From positions 2,356,001-2,420,000 of the forward strand of contig CAVTON010000001.1 of NCBI GenBank assembly GCA_963736455.1: a stretch of 64,000 bases of DNA, read 5' to 3'. This document shows positions 15,812 through 24,413 of this stretch, piece by piece. The first letter of the stretch is position 1. Every line of letters begins with the position of its first letter. This DNA comes from DAHUXD01 sp963736455. GTDB taxonomy: Bacteria; Acidobacteriota; Thermoanaerobaculia; UBA5066; Gp7-AA6. The notes under the pieces are model-generated. The model saw nothing but the letters and a program-made list of their open reading frames with translations. It was not told the DNA's origin and ran no database searches. Both the position numbers and the translations under genes were made by a program.

Positions 15812-18385
15812 TCAGACGGCCCGGAGAGCCTGGTCGAGCCAGAGAGAGAGTTCTTCGCGCGGCAGAGCCGGACTGACGTAGCGGCCCTGCGCGAAGTCGC
15901 AACCGAACTCCGAGAGCATCTCCCAGGACTCGAGATCCTCCACGTCCTGGGCGACGATCGTGCGGCCCAGGCGGTGCCCCAGCTCGATCGCGCAGCGGAC
16001 GATCGCGGCGTCCCTTTGATCCTTCGCCATCGCCCGCACGAGAGATCCGGCGATCTTGATCTCGTCGACCGGAAGGTATTTGAGCGAAGACAGGGAGGAC
16101 TCGCCGCCTCCGAAGTCGTCGATCGCCAGATGCACGCCCGAGGACTTGAGTCGCGCGAGCGCGGCGATGGCGCCGTGGGGATCGCCCGCGACGCCCTGCT
16201 CCGAGATCTCGAGCTTGAGAAAGCCCGGGTCGAGTTTCGCGTTGCCGAGCAGACGCGACAGGCGCTCCGAGAGGAGCGGGTCTCGGAGGTTCCGGCCCGA
16301 CACGTTGACGGCGACCTGGATTGCCCGGCCGCTCTCGTGCCAGCTGCGGCAATGCTGGACCGCCGTCTCGAGGGCCCATTCGCAGACCGGCTTGATCGTG
16401 CCCGTCCGCTCGGCCGCGGGAAGAAACTGGCCCGGCAGCAGGAGCCCGCGCCGCGGATGCCGCCAGCGCAGCAGCGCCTCGACCGCCGTCGCGCGGCCGC
16501 TCCGCATGTCCACCTGGGGCTGGTACTCGAGGTGCAGCTGGTCGCTCTCGATTCCCGCGCGCAGCTCCCGCATCAGGGTCACGCCGCTCTCGCCGAAGGT
16601 GTCGTCGCCGGCGGAATAGACGACGTAGCCCTCGCTCGACTGCTTCGCGGCGTACATCGCCACGTCGGCGCAGCGAAGCAGCGTGCCCCAGTCGTCTCCG
16701 TCGCGCGGACAGAGCGCGATCCCGATCGAGGCGGAGACGTCCAGGCTCTGTCCCTCGACCGTGAACGGAGGCCCGAGAGCCGCGAGGATTTTCTCGGCCA
16801 TCAACGCCGCGTCGCCGGCGCCGCCCGCCTCCGGCAGCAGCACCGCGAACTCATCGCCGCCGAGCCGGGCGACCGTGTCGGCCGTCCGCAGCAGCCCGCG
16901 CAGGCGCTGGCCGAACTCTTTCAGGAGCAGGTCTCCGAACTGGTGTCCGAACGTGTCGTTGATCTCCTTGAAGCGGTCGAGGTCCATCACCAGGAGGGCC
17001 AGCGAGGCATCCTGCCGGCCGGCGCTGCGAATCGCCTGGTCGAGACGGTCGCGGAGAAGCACCCGGTTGGGAAGGTTCGTCAGGTGATCGTAGAGAGCCT
17101 GGTGCTCGAGGACCTCGAGATGCGCGGCCCGCTCGGTCACGTCGCGCAGCACCCCGATCCAGTGCGTCGGGGCCGGAGCGTTCTCCGGCATCGGCGCGAG
17201 CTCGAGCTCGACGACGCCCTCCGTTCCGTTCGGCCGGCGCATGCGGAGCCCTTCGCTGTGGAACCGCTGGTTGGCGTAAAGACTGCGGCGCACGCCCGTC
17301 GAGGATTCGAGGACGTTCTCGACGAGCGGCAGAGCCCTCAGCGTCTGGCCCTTCACCGCCGACGCGTCGAGCCCGGTGATGCGGCGGAACGCCTCGTTGA
17401 CGAACGTGATGCGGGGCATGGGATTGCCGCGGGCCGGCGTCAGGATGAAGATGCCCTCGATCGCGTTGTCCACGGCCGTTTCCAGAAGCGACAGGGAATC
17501 CTGGACGCGCCGGCGCTCCGTGACGACGGCGGCGAGCGCGATCGTCGTGATCGTCACGACGCCGAGAAACGCCTGGAGCAGCAGGAGCGACTCGTTGCGG
17601 GATTTCTCGACGAAGGGGCCGAGATCCCCGAGCGTGCCGGCGATCGCGATCGCGGACAGCAGGAGTGTCGCGGCGGCCGCCTCTCTCGGCCCGAGGCGAA
17701 ACGCCGCCCAGACGAGCAGCGGCAGGAACAGAAACTCGAGCGAATAGCTCTTGTTCTCCGCAGGAAGGAAGCCTCCGAACACGAGCCCCCCCACGGCCAG
17801 AAGCAGCAGCAGGAGCAGGACGGCCTCGAAGACTCGCGAACGCGTCCACCGCGGGGCCGGGCGGCTCTTCCAGAGCAGCAGCACCGGCGTCACGACGATC
17901 GCCCCGGTCGCATCCCCGAGCCACCAGGTCAACCAGACCGCAGCGTAGTCGGCGGGCCGCGCGAGGCCGGCGAGCTCGAGGCTCGCGACGCCGATCGTCG
18001 CGCTGACCATCGTCGCGCCGAGCGCCGCGAGACACGTGAACTTGAAGACGTCCCGGGCGCGGTCGAAGGCATGCCGGCCGTCGGCGAAACGGACCACGAG
18101 AAAGGCTCCGACCACCGCCTCGAGCGTGTTGCCGACCGCGATTCCGACCGAGGAGGCGAGGGTGCCCGTCGTCGTGAGGTTGACGAGAAACGCGCCGAGC
18201 AGGACCGCGGGCCAGGCGCGGTACCCGAGCACGAGGAGAGCGGCCAGGGCGATTCCGGTGGCGGGCCAGACCGGCGTCGCGCTCGCATTCAGGAACGCCA
18301 GCGTCAGGCCGAGCTTGCCCGCGACGAAGTAGACGATCGTCAGGGCGGCGAGCGTCGCGAGCGTCGGGGCGGGCCGTGGCTTCAT
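15812..18385 (-). CDS. MASE1-PAS-GGDEF-EAL cyclic-di-GMP signalling protein
   Basis: An 857-residue membrane sensor. Residues 1-290 are a MASE1 domain with about eight helices (TPVWPATGIALAALLV, WLTWWLGDATGAIVVTPVLL). A PAS domain follows (about 300-420, ETAVDNAIEGIFIL), then a diguanylate cyclase domain with an intact GGDEF at 509-513 and an EAL domain (about 600-850). The EAL signature reads VEALLRW, with KLEISE and IDDFGGGESS intact. However, the canonical AEGVE reads AQDVE and KIDRSFV reads KIAGSLV, so phosphodiesterase activity is doubtful while cyclase activity looks possible. The ATG at 18385 has GAGGAG about ten bases upstream. It converges on the deoxyhypusine synthase-like gene. Confidence 0.92.
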   Translation of the reverse strand: MKPRPAPTLATLAALTIVYFVAGKLGLTLAFLNASATPVWPATGIALAALLVLGYRAWPAVLLGAFLVNLTTTGTLASSVGIAVGNTLEAVVGAFLVVRFADGRHAFDRARDVFKFTCLAALGATMVSATIGVASLELAGLARPADYAAVWLTWWLGDATGAIVVTPVLLLWKSRPAPRWTRSRVFEAVLLLLLLLAVGGLVFGGFLPAENKSYSLEFLFLPLLVWAAFRLGPREAAAATLLLSAIAIAGTLGDLGPFVEKSRNESLLLLQAFLGVVTITTIALAAVVTERRRVQDSLSLLETAVDNAIEGIFILTPARGNPMPRITFVNEAFRRITGLDASAVKGQTLRALPLVENVLESSTGVRRSLYANQRFHSEGLRMRRPNGTEGVVELELAPMPENAPAPTHWIGVLRDVTERAAHLEVLEHQALYDHLTNLPNRVLLRDRLDQAIRSAGRQDASLALLVMDLDRFKEINDTFGHQFGDLLLKEFGQRLRGLLRTADTVARLGGDEFAVLLPEAGGAGDAALMAEKILAALGPPFTVEGQSLDVSASIGIALCPRDGDDWGTLLRCADVAMYAAKQSSEGYVVYSAGDDTFGESGVTLMRELRAGIESDQLHLEYQPQVDMRSGRATAVEALLRWRHPRRGLLLPGQFLPAAERTGTIKPVCEWALETAVQHCRSWHESGRAIQVAVNVSGRNLRDPLLSERLSRLLGNAKLDPGFLKLEISEQGVAGDPHGAIAALARLKSSGVHLAIDDFGGGESSLSSLKYLPVDEIKIAGSLVRAMAKDQRDAAIVRCAIELGHRLGRTIVAQDVEDLESWEMLSEFGCDFAQGRYVSPALPREELSLWLDQALRAV

Positions 18386-18451
18386 GGGTCCGGGACTCCT
18401 CGCAGAGGGCTCTAGATTAGCGTGCCCCGGGGCGAGCGTCCGGCGAAAAAG

Positions 18452-18481
18452 AAAAACGCCCCGGTCGCCCGGGGCGTTTTT
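18452..18481 (-). terminator. Strong intrinsic terminator
   Basis: A perfect 13-base stem (AAAAACGCCCCGG with its complement) and a four-base loop TCGC, flanked by A and T runs so that it could work in both directions. It lies just past the end of the minus-strand DUF1573 gene and would stop its transcript before the GGDEF-EAL gene. Confidence 0.88.
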
Positions 18482-18511
18482 GATTCGACGAGTGTGACGG
18501 GCGATACGACG

Positions 18512-19597
18512 CTACAGCGCCTCGCCCCGGAGCGGGATCTCGATCTTCTCCTTCTCCTTGTCGGAGGTGTACAGCGTCACTTTCCCGTCAATGGCGCCCT
18601 TCTTGACCTTGTCGTTCGCCTTGACGACGACCGTGTAGGAGACGCCTTCCTGCGTCGGGACGACGTCGGTGACGAAGCCCGGGACGTTGACCTCCGCCTT
18701 GGTGACCTTGACCGGCGTTCCCGGCTTGTTGTTGGTCACGACGATGTTGCGGGTGATCGGATCCTTGCCGGGTGTGAAGTTGCCGAAGTTGACCGTGATC
18801 GGTGTGACCGACACGCGCGGCCGCACGATGCCCGAGACCGGGACCTCGAGGGTCGGCTGCTGCTGCACGCCGGTGTTGATTCGGATCGGAGCATTGAGGA
18901 GTCCCTCGGGGGCGTCACCCGTGACGGACACCGCGAGCTTGTACTGATCGCCGGGACGGCCCGCGATCTTGTCCTTGTCGCCGGCCGGCGTGATCTCCGC
19001 CTTGACGTAGGGCTGCGAGGATTCCGCAATAGAAGGCTTGAAGCCCTTTTCCTCCGAGATGAGGATCACGTCCTGCGACGCCGGATCGCCCTTGACGACC
19101 GCGAACCGAACGTAGGCCTGCGGCGCGACGTCGACGAAGGGCTTGACGATCGCCTTGACGAAGAGGTTCATCTGCGGGCGGTCGGGGTCGTTCGAGACGA
19201 CGAGCACGGACTTCGAGATGGGCCCCGAGAAGCTCTTGGTGTCGATGCTCGCGTGAACCTTGCCTTCGGTTCCCGGCTTGATGACCTTGTCGAAGGAGGA
19301 AACCGTGCAGCCGCACGAGGGGCGCGCGTCGGTGATCACGAGGTCCGAGGCGCCGGCGTTGTGAATGATGAAGTCGGTCTGGATGACCTGCCCCTTGGGC
19401 ACCGTCCCCATGTCCTTGGTCTCCTGACCGATCTCGATCTTCGGGGCGGCTACGGCCTTTCCGGGCGCGGCCTTGGCCGCCTGGGCCGGCGCGGCCGAGG
19501 CCGCCGGCTTGGTTTCGGCGGGCTTCTGGGCCAGCGCGACCGCTGCGGCGAACAGCGCCGCAACCGACAGCCGGCCGATTTTCAGGGCATGACGCAT
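18512..19597 (-). CDS. Exported DUF1573-containing protein
   Basis: A 361-residue secreted protein. A signal peptide (RHALKIGRLSVAALFAAAVALA) and an Ala/Pro/Lys-rich linker precede a DUF1573 immunoglobulin-like domain with the hallmark DFIIHNAGASDLVITDARPS and following CGCTV (residues about 75-165). Two more beta-sandwich segments follow to the end (about 170-361). I chose ATG at 19597 over the longer frame because AGGAGG stands nine bases upstream and the signal peptide starts there. DUF1573 domains occur in envelope proteins of unknown function. The gene is transcribed alone, bounded by its own terminator. Confidence 0.85.
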   Translation of the reverse strand: MRHALKIGRLSVAALFAAAVALAQKPAETKPAASAAPAQAAKAAPGKAVAAPKIEIGQETKDMGTVPKGQVIQTDFIIHNAGASDLVITDARPSCGCTVSSFDKVIKPGTEGKVHASIDTKSFSGPISKSVLVVSNDPDRPQMNLFVKAIVKPFVDVAPQAYVRFAVVKGDPASQDVILISEEKGFKPSIAESSQPYVKAEITPAGDKDKIAGRPGDQYKLAVSVTGDAPEGLLNAPIRINTGVQQQPTLEVPVSGIVRPRVSVTPITVNFGNFTPGKDPITRNIVVTNNKPGTPVKVTKAEVNVPGFVTDVVPTQEGVSYTVVVKANDKVKKGAIDGKVTLYTSDKEKEKIEIPLRGEAL

Positions 19598-19640
19598 CTT
19601 CGGTTTCCTCCTGTCATTGCGAATCAAAGGGACTAAACCC

Positions 19641-19664
19641 TCGGAAATCCGGGCCTATTTCCGA
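19641..19664. promoter_or_regulatory. Perfect inverted repeat in a divergent promoter region
   Basis: TCGGAAAT and ATTTCCGA form a perfect eight-base inverted repeat around an eight-base centre, between the divergent starts of the DUF1573 gene (19597) and mpl (19700). It could be an operator or an RNA hairpin in the mpl leader; there is no T run. Confidence 0.3.
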
Positions 19665-19699
19665 AAACGCCTCCATTAGACCAAACTCCGGGCCGAAAG

Positions 19700-21103
19700 A
19701 TGAGCAAAATCCGGCGGTTTCACCTCGTCCCCATCGGAGGCACCGCCATGGTCCCCCTGGCCGCGCTGCTGCTCGAGGCGGGCCACCGCGTCACCGGCAG
19801 CGACGGCCCGCTGTATCCGCCCATGTCCACCCTGATCGAGAGCCTCGGCGTTCGGGTCGACCGGGGCTTCGCCGCCGAGCACGTCCCGGCCGACTGCGAC
19901 ACGGTCATCGTCGGAAATGCGGCCCTCCGCGACAACGTCGAGGCGGCCGAGGCGGCGCGCCGCGGCCTGGCCGTGCTTTCTCTTCCCCAGGCGGTCCGCC
20001 AGCACCTGCTGCCCGGCAGGACCTCCGTCGTCATCACCGGAACGCACGGCAAGACCACGACCTCCGCCCTGACGGCCTGGCTGCTGCTCGACACCGGAAG
20101 AGATCCGGGATTTCTCGTCGGCGGCGAGATGAAGAATCTCGGCCGCGGATATCGGCACGGAAGCGGCCCGCACTTCGTGCTCGAGGGAGACGAGTACAAC
20201 GCCGCCTTCTTCGACCGCGGTCCGAAATTTCTTCACTACGAGCCGAAGCATCTCTTCGTCGGCAACGTCGAGTACGACCACGCCGACCTCTATCCGGACC
20301 TCGCGGCGGTGATCGACGCGTTCCGCGCGGTCGTCCGCCTCGTGCCGTCCGGCGGGGCCGTCGTCCTGAACACCGATGATCCGCGCGTCGCGGCGCTCGC
20401 GGCGGAGGCCGCCGCTCCCGTCGTCCGGGTTTCGCTCGAGGACCCCGGGGCGGAGTTCTCCGCCCGCGAGATCACCTTCCGGCCGGACGGCACCGACTTC
20501 ACGCTTCTCGAAGCGGGCCTTCCTGCCACGCGCCTGTCTTCGCCGCTCTCCGGTCTGCACAACGTGCGCAACGTCCTCGGCGCGATCGCGCTCGTCCGCG
20601 GGCTCGGCGTCTCGACCGGAGAGATCGCCCGGGCTCTCCCGCGGTTCGAGGGCGTGCGCCGCCGCCTCGACCTGCGCGGCGAGACGAACGGCATCGCGGT
20701 CGTCGACGACTTCGCCCATCACCCGACCGCCGTGCGCGGCACGATCCAGGCCGCGCGAGCGCGGTTTCCGGGGCGGCGGCTCTGGGCGCTCTTCGAGCCG
20801 CGCTCGAACACGGCCGGCCGAAAGATGTTCGAGGACGAGTATGCCGATGCGTTTTCCGGAGCCGACGCCCTCGTCGTCGCGCCCGTCTTCCACGCCCGGC
20901 GTCTGGCTCCCGACAATCAGATCGATCGAGCGGCGCTTGCCCGCCGCTTCGCCGAAGCCGGAGACAAACCCGCATTCGCCCCCTCGACGATCGCCGAGAT
21001 TCCCGCGATCCTTCGGCGCGAAGCCCGTCCGGGCGACGTCCTGCTCCTGATGTCCTCGGGAGCGTTCGGCGGATTGCCCGAGACGCTGCTCGGAAGCCTG
21101 TGA
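19700..21103 (+). CDS. mpl: Mpl, UDP-N-acetylmuramate:L-Ala-gamma-D-Glu-meso-DAP ligase
   Basis: A 467-residue Mur-ligase-family enzyme that joins recycled murein tripeptide to UDP-MurNAc in the cytoplasm, feeding cell-wall synthesis. Residues 1-100 are the MurC-like Rossmann domain (HLVPIGGTAMVPLAALLLEA), followed by the ATP site GTHGKTTTSAL. The Mpl-specific EGDEYNAAFFDRGPKFLHY distinguishes it from MurC. The C-terminal domain carries DDFAHHPTAV and FEPRSNT. The ATG at 19700 has only a weak ribosome site. Its stop overlaps the GTG of the next gene. Confidence 0.93.
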   Translation: MSKIRRFHLVPIGGTAMVPLAALLLEAGHRVTGSDGPLYPPMSTLIESLGVRVDRGFAAEHVPADCDTVIVGNAALRDNVEAAEAARRGLAVLSLPQAVRQHLLPGRTSVVITGTHGKTTTSALTAWLLLDTGRDPGFLVGGEMKNLGRGYRHGSGPHFVLEGDEYNAAFFDRGPKFLHYEPKHLFVGNVEYDHADLYPDLAAVIDAFRAVVRLVPSGGAVVLNTDDPRVAALAAEAAAPVVRVSLEDPGAEFSAREITFRPDGTDFTLLEAGLPATRLSSPLSGLHNVRNVLGAIALVRGLGVSTGEIARALPRFEGVRRRLDLRGETNGIAVVDDFAHHPTAVRGTIQAARARFPGRRLWALFEPRSNTAGRKMFEDEYADAFSGADALVVAPVFHARRLAPDNQIDRAALARRFAEAGDKPAFAPSTIAEIPAILRREARPGDVLLLMSSGAFGGLPETLLGSL

Positions 21104-22770
21104 CGTCGGGGCGCTCTGCGGCGGTCCTCCTCGGGTCGGGCGTCTTTCTGCTCTACGTCGTCGGTGCGTTTCGCGCCGTGCCCGGACTGGGAACCGCCGC
21201 CAACGACCTGCGCATCGCCCGGGACTGGGCCGCCACCGGACGGCTCGACTCGCATCCGAGCGACGCTTCTCACCTCACCAAGCCGGGTTACGTCGCGCTG
21301 CTGCGGCTCCTGCTGCCCGGCCTCGGCGCGTCGGCCTCCGAGAACCGCCGATTCCTGGTCCTCGACGCCCTCCTGGTTTGCGCCGGAGCCGGTCTCCTGG
21401 CTTTCGCACTCTGGAGCACGATCGGCCGGGCGAGCGCCATTCTCTTTCTCCTCTTCATGGCCGCGTTCCTGCCGTTGCGGGACAGCTGCGACTATGTCGC
21501 GAGCGAGCCCATAGGGGCCGCGACGTGCATGGCGACGGTCGCCTGCGTCCTGCTCGGCCGGCAGCGAAGTCCGGCGTGGCTCGCCGCCGCCGGGGCGCTC
21601 GCGGGACTGTTGACCCCGATCCGGCCGAATCTGGGCATCTCGCTCGTCGCCATCACGATCGCGATCGCGATCTCCGAAGCGCGCGTGGGATCAGCGCGCG
21701 CCCTGGCGGCCGGCGCTCTGTCCTTCGCCGGCGCCCTGCTTCTCTGGGTCGGCCTGCTTCACTTCGCGGGCAATCGCTCGGTCTTTCCCCGTGACGGCGC
21801 GCGTACGCTCCTGTGGGGAACCGCCGATTACTACTGGCGATACGACATCGGCGCGTGGCCCGTCGGCGCCGACGCTGCCGAAACCGCTCGCCGGCAGCTG
21901 CGCCGCGTGGAAGACCGCTGGCGGGACTTCCTGCGTCCTTGGACCGAGAACCGCGAGCGCTCGCTCGAGTGGCGGTTGCTGCACGGACTGTTCTCGACCG
22001 AGGAGCTTCCATCGAGATGGGGCGGCGACGTCTATCCGATGATCGACCGCTTCGTCCGGTCCTGGTGGTGGCTCTTCGCCGCCACACTCGTGGCGCTGAG
22101 CCTGTGCGCCCTGGTCGCGCGAGGACGATTCGCGCTCGGTGGCGCGGGAATCGCGTTCATCGTCGTCGCCCAGTCCCTGCTCTTCGGCGCCGATCCGAGG
22201 CTCGCGCTGCCCTTTGTTCCGCTTCTGGCCGCTCTCGTCGCCGCGACGCTGCCGTCGCTGCGTTGGAGGCCGTGGGTCGCGGGCCTCGGCGGCGTCGTCC
22301 TTCTCGGCCTCGCGCTCGAGCTCCATCGCATTCCCGACATGGCGGGCTACGACTACGCGCTCGTCCGAGGACCGAACCGGACGATCGAGGAGTTCGTTCC
22401 GTCGGGACGCGTTCCCGCCTCCCCGCGGCGACTCCATTTCCGGCTGCTCCAGGAGCCGCCGTTTTCGGAGGGCTTCGTCGCCGCGATCGACGGCCGGCCC
22501 GCTCTCTCCCGCGAGGCCGGCGATCCGGCTCCGTTTCCCGCATTCTTCAGCGCCGATCTGACCGCCGATGAGGCGGCGCGGGCACGGCGGTCGGGGCTGC
22601 GGCTCACTCTGACGACGCGGCCCGAGACGAGTCCGAGCGAGTTCGTTTACTTCCCCGTTTCGCCCCCGGTGCTGGGCCTCCAGAGCGAGGTCGACGGGGG
22701 CGAGTGGATCCCGTCGGGCTTTTCCGGCGACACCCGCGGCGGCTGGCCGGTGTGGCTGACGAGCGAGTGA
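21100..22770 (+). CDS. Polytopic membrane protein, glycosyltransferase-like (paralogue 1)
   Basis: A 556-residue protein with about ten hydrophobic helices in residues 1-430 and a C-terminal soluble beta domain (about 440-556). It starts at GTG 21100, overlapping the mpl stop (GTGA). The layout (membrane helices, the loop DWAATGRLDSHPSDASHLTK then PGY) resembles GT-C-type membrane transferases, but no catalytic motif was identified. It shares KPGYxxxxR, a WRxxHGL segment and the C-terminal soluble domain with the next gene, so the two are tandem paralogues. Its function is not recognised. Confidence 0.6.
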   Translation: MTSGRSAAVLLGSGVFLLYVVGAFRAVPGLGTAANDLRIARDWAATGRLDSHPSDASHLTKPGYVALLRLLLPGLGASASENRRFLVLDALLVCAGAGLLAFALWSTIGRASAILFLLFMAAFLPLRDSCDYVASEPIGAATCMATVACVLLGRQRSPAWLAAAGALAGLLTPIRPNLGISLVAITIAIAISEARVGSARALAAGALSFAGALLLWVGLLHFAGNRSVFPRDGARTLLWGTADYYWRYDIGAWPVGADAAETARRQLRRVEDRWRDFLRPWTENRERSLEWRLLHGLFSTEELPSRWGGDVYPMIDRFVRSWWWLFAATLVALSLCALVARGRFALGGAGIAFIVVAQSLLFGADPRLALPFVPLLAALVAATLPSLRWRPWVAGLGGVVLLGLALELHRIPDMAGYDYALVRGPNRTIEEFVPSGRVPASPRRLHFRLLQEPPFSEGFVAAIDGRPALSREAGDPAPFPAFFSADLTADEAARARRSGLRLTLTTRPETSPSEFVYFPVSPPVLGLQSEVDGGEWIPSGFSGDTRGGWPVWLTSE

Positions 22771-24413
22771 CCCGCCGGGTGAAAACGCTGCGACGCGTCT
22801 CCGTCGGCGTCCTCGGAGCTCTCGGGCTCGTGGTCTATCTCTGGCCCGCACTCTCCGCGCCGGTCGTTCTCTGGTCCGACAGCGCGATCGACCTCGGCTG
22901 GGCGCGGCGCGGCGAGGGGATCTTCACGCCCGTCGTCTCGACGCACCATCCTCCGAAGCCCGGCTACATCCTCTTTCTGCGGGCGGCGCTCGCCGCGGGG
23001 CCGGACGGGAGCGCGGAGCGGCGCATCGTGGTCCTCCAGTCGCTGCTTCTCTGGGCGGGAATCGCCGCCGCCGCGCTCTTCGTCGGACGGCGGCGGGGGC
23101 CAGCCTGGGGGGCCGCGGTTTATCTGGCGCTCGTCCTCATGCTGCGGTGGCGCGATGCGTCGAGCGCCGTCATGTCCGAGGCGTTGACGGCGGCAATGTT
23201 TCTCCCTCTCGTCGCGCTTCTCCTCGATCCACCGGTGCGAAAGTCCCGGGCGGTCCTGCTCGGCGTCGCGATGTCCATCCTCTTCCTGGTGCGCCCCAAC
23301 GCCGGAGCCGCCGCGCTGGCGCTCGGCGCCGCGAGCCTCGCGGTGCACGGCCGCGCCCGGCGGATCGGGCCTCTGCTTCTCGGATTCGCCCTGCTCTGCG
23401 CGCCGATCTGGGCCGTGACGCGGGTACCCGGAGATCCGTTCCGCGGCACCGCGCCCGCCTTCATCACCGGGAGCCGCGACTACGGCTGGACGGCGCAGGC
23501 GGAGCATCCCGGGCCAGAGCCGCCGCCGTTCGAACAGGTGCGGACGGCATGGGCGAACTGGAAGAGAACGCTCGGCGAACCCGGCGGAGACGTCGGCCGG
23601 CAGCTCGTCTGGCGGGCCGTCCATGGGCTCCTCGGAACCGAGTACTACGATGCGCGCTGGTCGCGCGTCTATGCGCGAATGACCTTCCTCTCCCGGACCA
23701 TCCAGCCGCTCCTGACACTGGCGTGCCTGGCGACGCTGATCGCCGCACCGCTGGGAGGCCGACCCCGCACGGAAAAGCTGCTCGGACTGCTGCTTGCCGC
23801 GATGCTCGTCGCTCAGGGGCTCGTCCTCGGTGCGCTTCCGCGTCTGGCGCTGCCGCTGCTGCCGGCACTGATCCTCCTCGGAATCTCGGCGATGCCCGGC
23901 CTCGACACCGTCCCGCGGCGTCTCGCGGCCGTCCTTCTCTTCGTGCTGCTCGTCGCGGCTTGCGCGTGGCAGCGGCAGGCCCTCGACTGGGAGTGGGGCC
24001 GCGTCGAGGCTGCCGGCGTCCGCATCGTCCAGACGATTCCACGAGGGGCCCTACCGGCACGGGGACCCGCCGTGCTTCACGTTCGCATCGCGCCGCTCGT
24101 GATTCCGACCAACGCGGCCGTCGACGTCTCGTACGGCGGCGCGATTCTCGCCCCGACGAGCCCGACGGACTCCCGGCGTCCGTACCTGACGGTCCCGCTG
24201 CCGCAAGCCCTCCTCTCCGCAAACCGGAGCGGCCCGATCGAGATCGGCGTGGAGTCCCGGGGCGGTTTCGACGAGGAGCACTTCCTTCTCTTCCCGATCG
24301 TTCCGCGGCCCTGGGGCGCGGCGGCCCGCCGCGACGATTCCGCCGAAATCTCGCCGGCTACCGGGATCCGATCCGGCTCGCTCGACTGGTGGGCTCACCC
24401 GGGGACGGAATGA
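22767..24413 (+). CDS. Polytopic membrane protein, glycosyltransferase-like (paralogue 2)
   Basis: A 548-residue membrane protein, probably starting at GTG 22767, which overlaps the previous stop (GTGA). Helices occupy about residues 10-420; a soluble C-terminal domain (about 425-548) includes VLHVRIAPLVIPTNAAVDV and HFLLFPIVPRPWG. Shared with paralogue 1 are SDSAIDLGWARRGEGIF-type N-terminal loops, PPKPGYILFLRAAL and VWRAVHGLLGTEYYDARW. No substrate is known. Its last 56 bases overlap the convergent gene on the minus strand (24358-25740). Confidence 0.6.
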   Translation: MTRRVKTLRRVSVGVLGALGLVVYLWPALSAPVVLWSDSAIDLGWARRGEGIFTPVVSTHHPPKPGYILFLRAALAAGPDGSAERRIVVLQSLLLWAGIAAAALFVGRRRGPAWGAAVYLALVLMLRWRDASSAVMSEALTAAMFLPLVALLLDPPVRKSRAVLLGVAMSILFLVRPNAGAAALALGAASLAVHGRARRIGPLLLGFALLCAPIWAVTRVPGDPFRGTAPAFITGSRDYGWTAQAEHPGPEPPPFEQVRTAWANWKRTLGEPGGDVGRQLVWRAVHGLLGTEYYDARWSRVYARMTFLSRTIQPLLTLACLATLIAAPLGGRPRTEKLLGLLLAAMLVAQGLVLGALPRLALPLLPALILLGISAMPGLDTVPRRLAAVLLFVLLVAACAWQRQALDWEWGRVEAAGVRIVQTIPRGALPARGPAVLHVRIAPLVIPTNAAVDVSYGGAILAPTSPTDSRRPYLTVPLPQALLSANRSGPIEIGVESRGGFDEEHFLLFPIVPRPWGAAARRDDSAEISPATGIRSGSLDWWAHPGTE

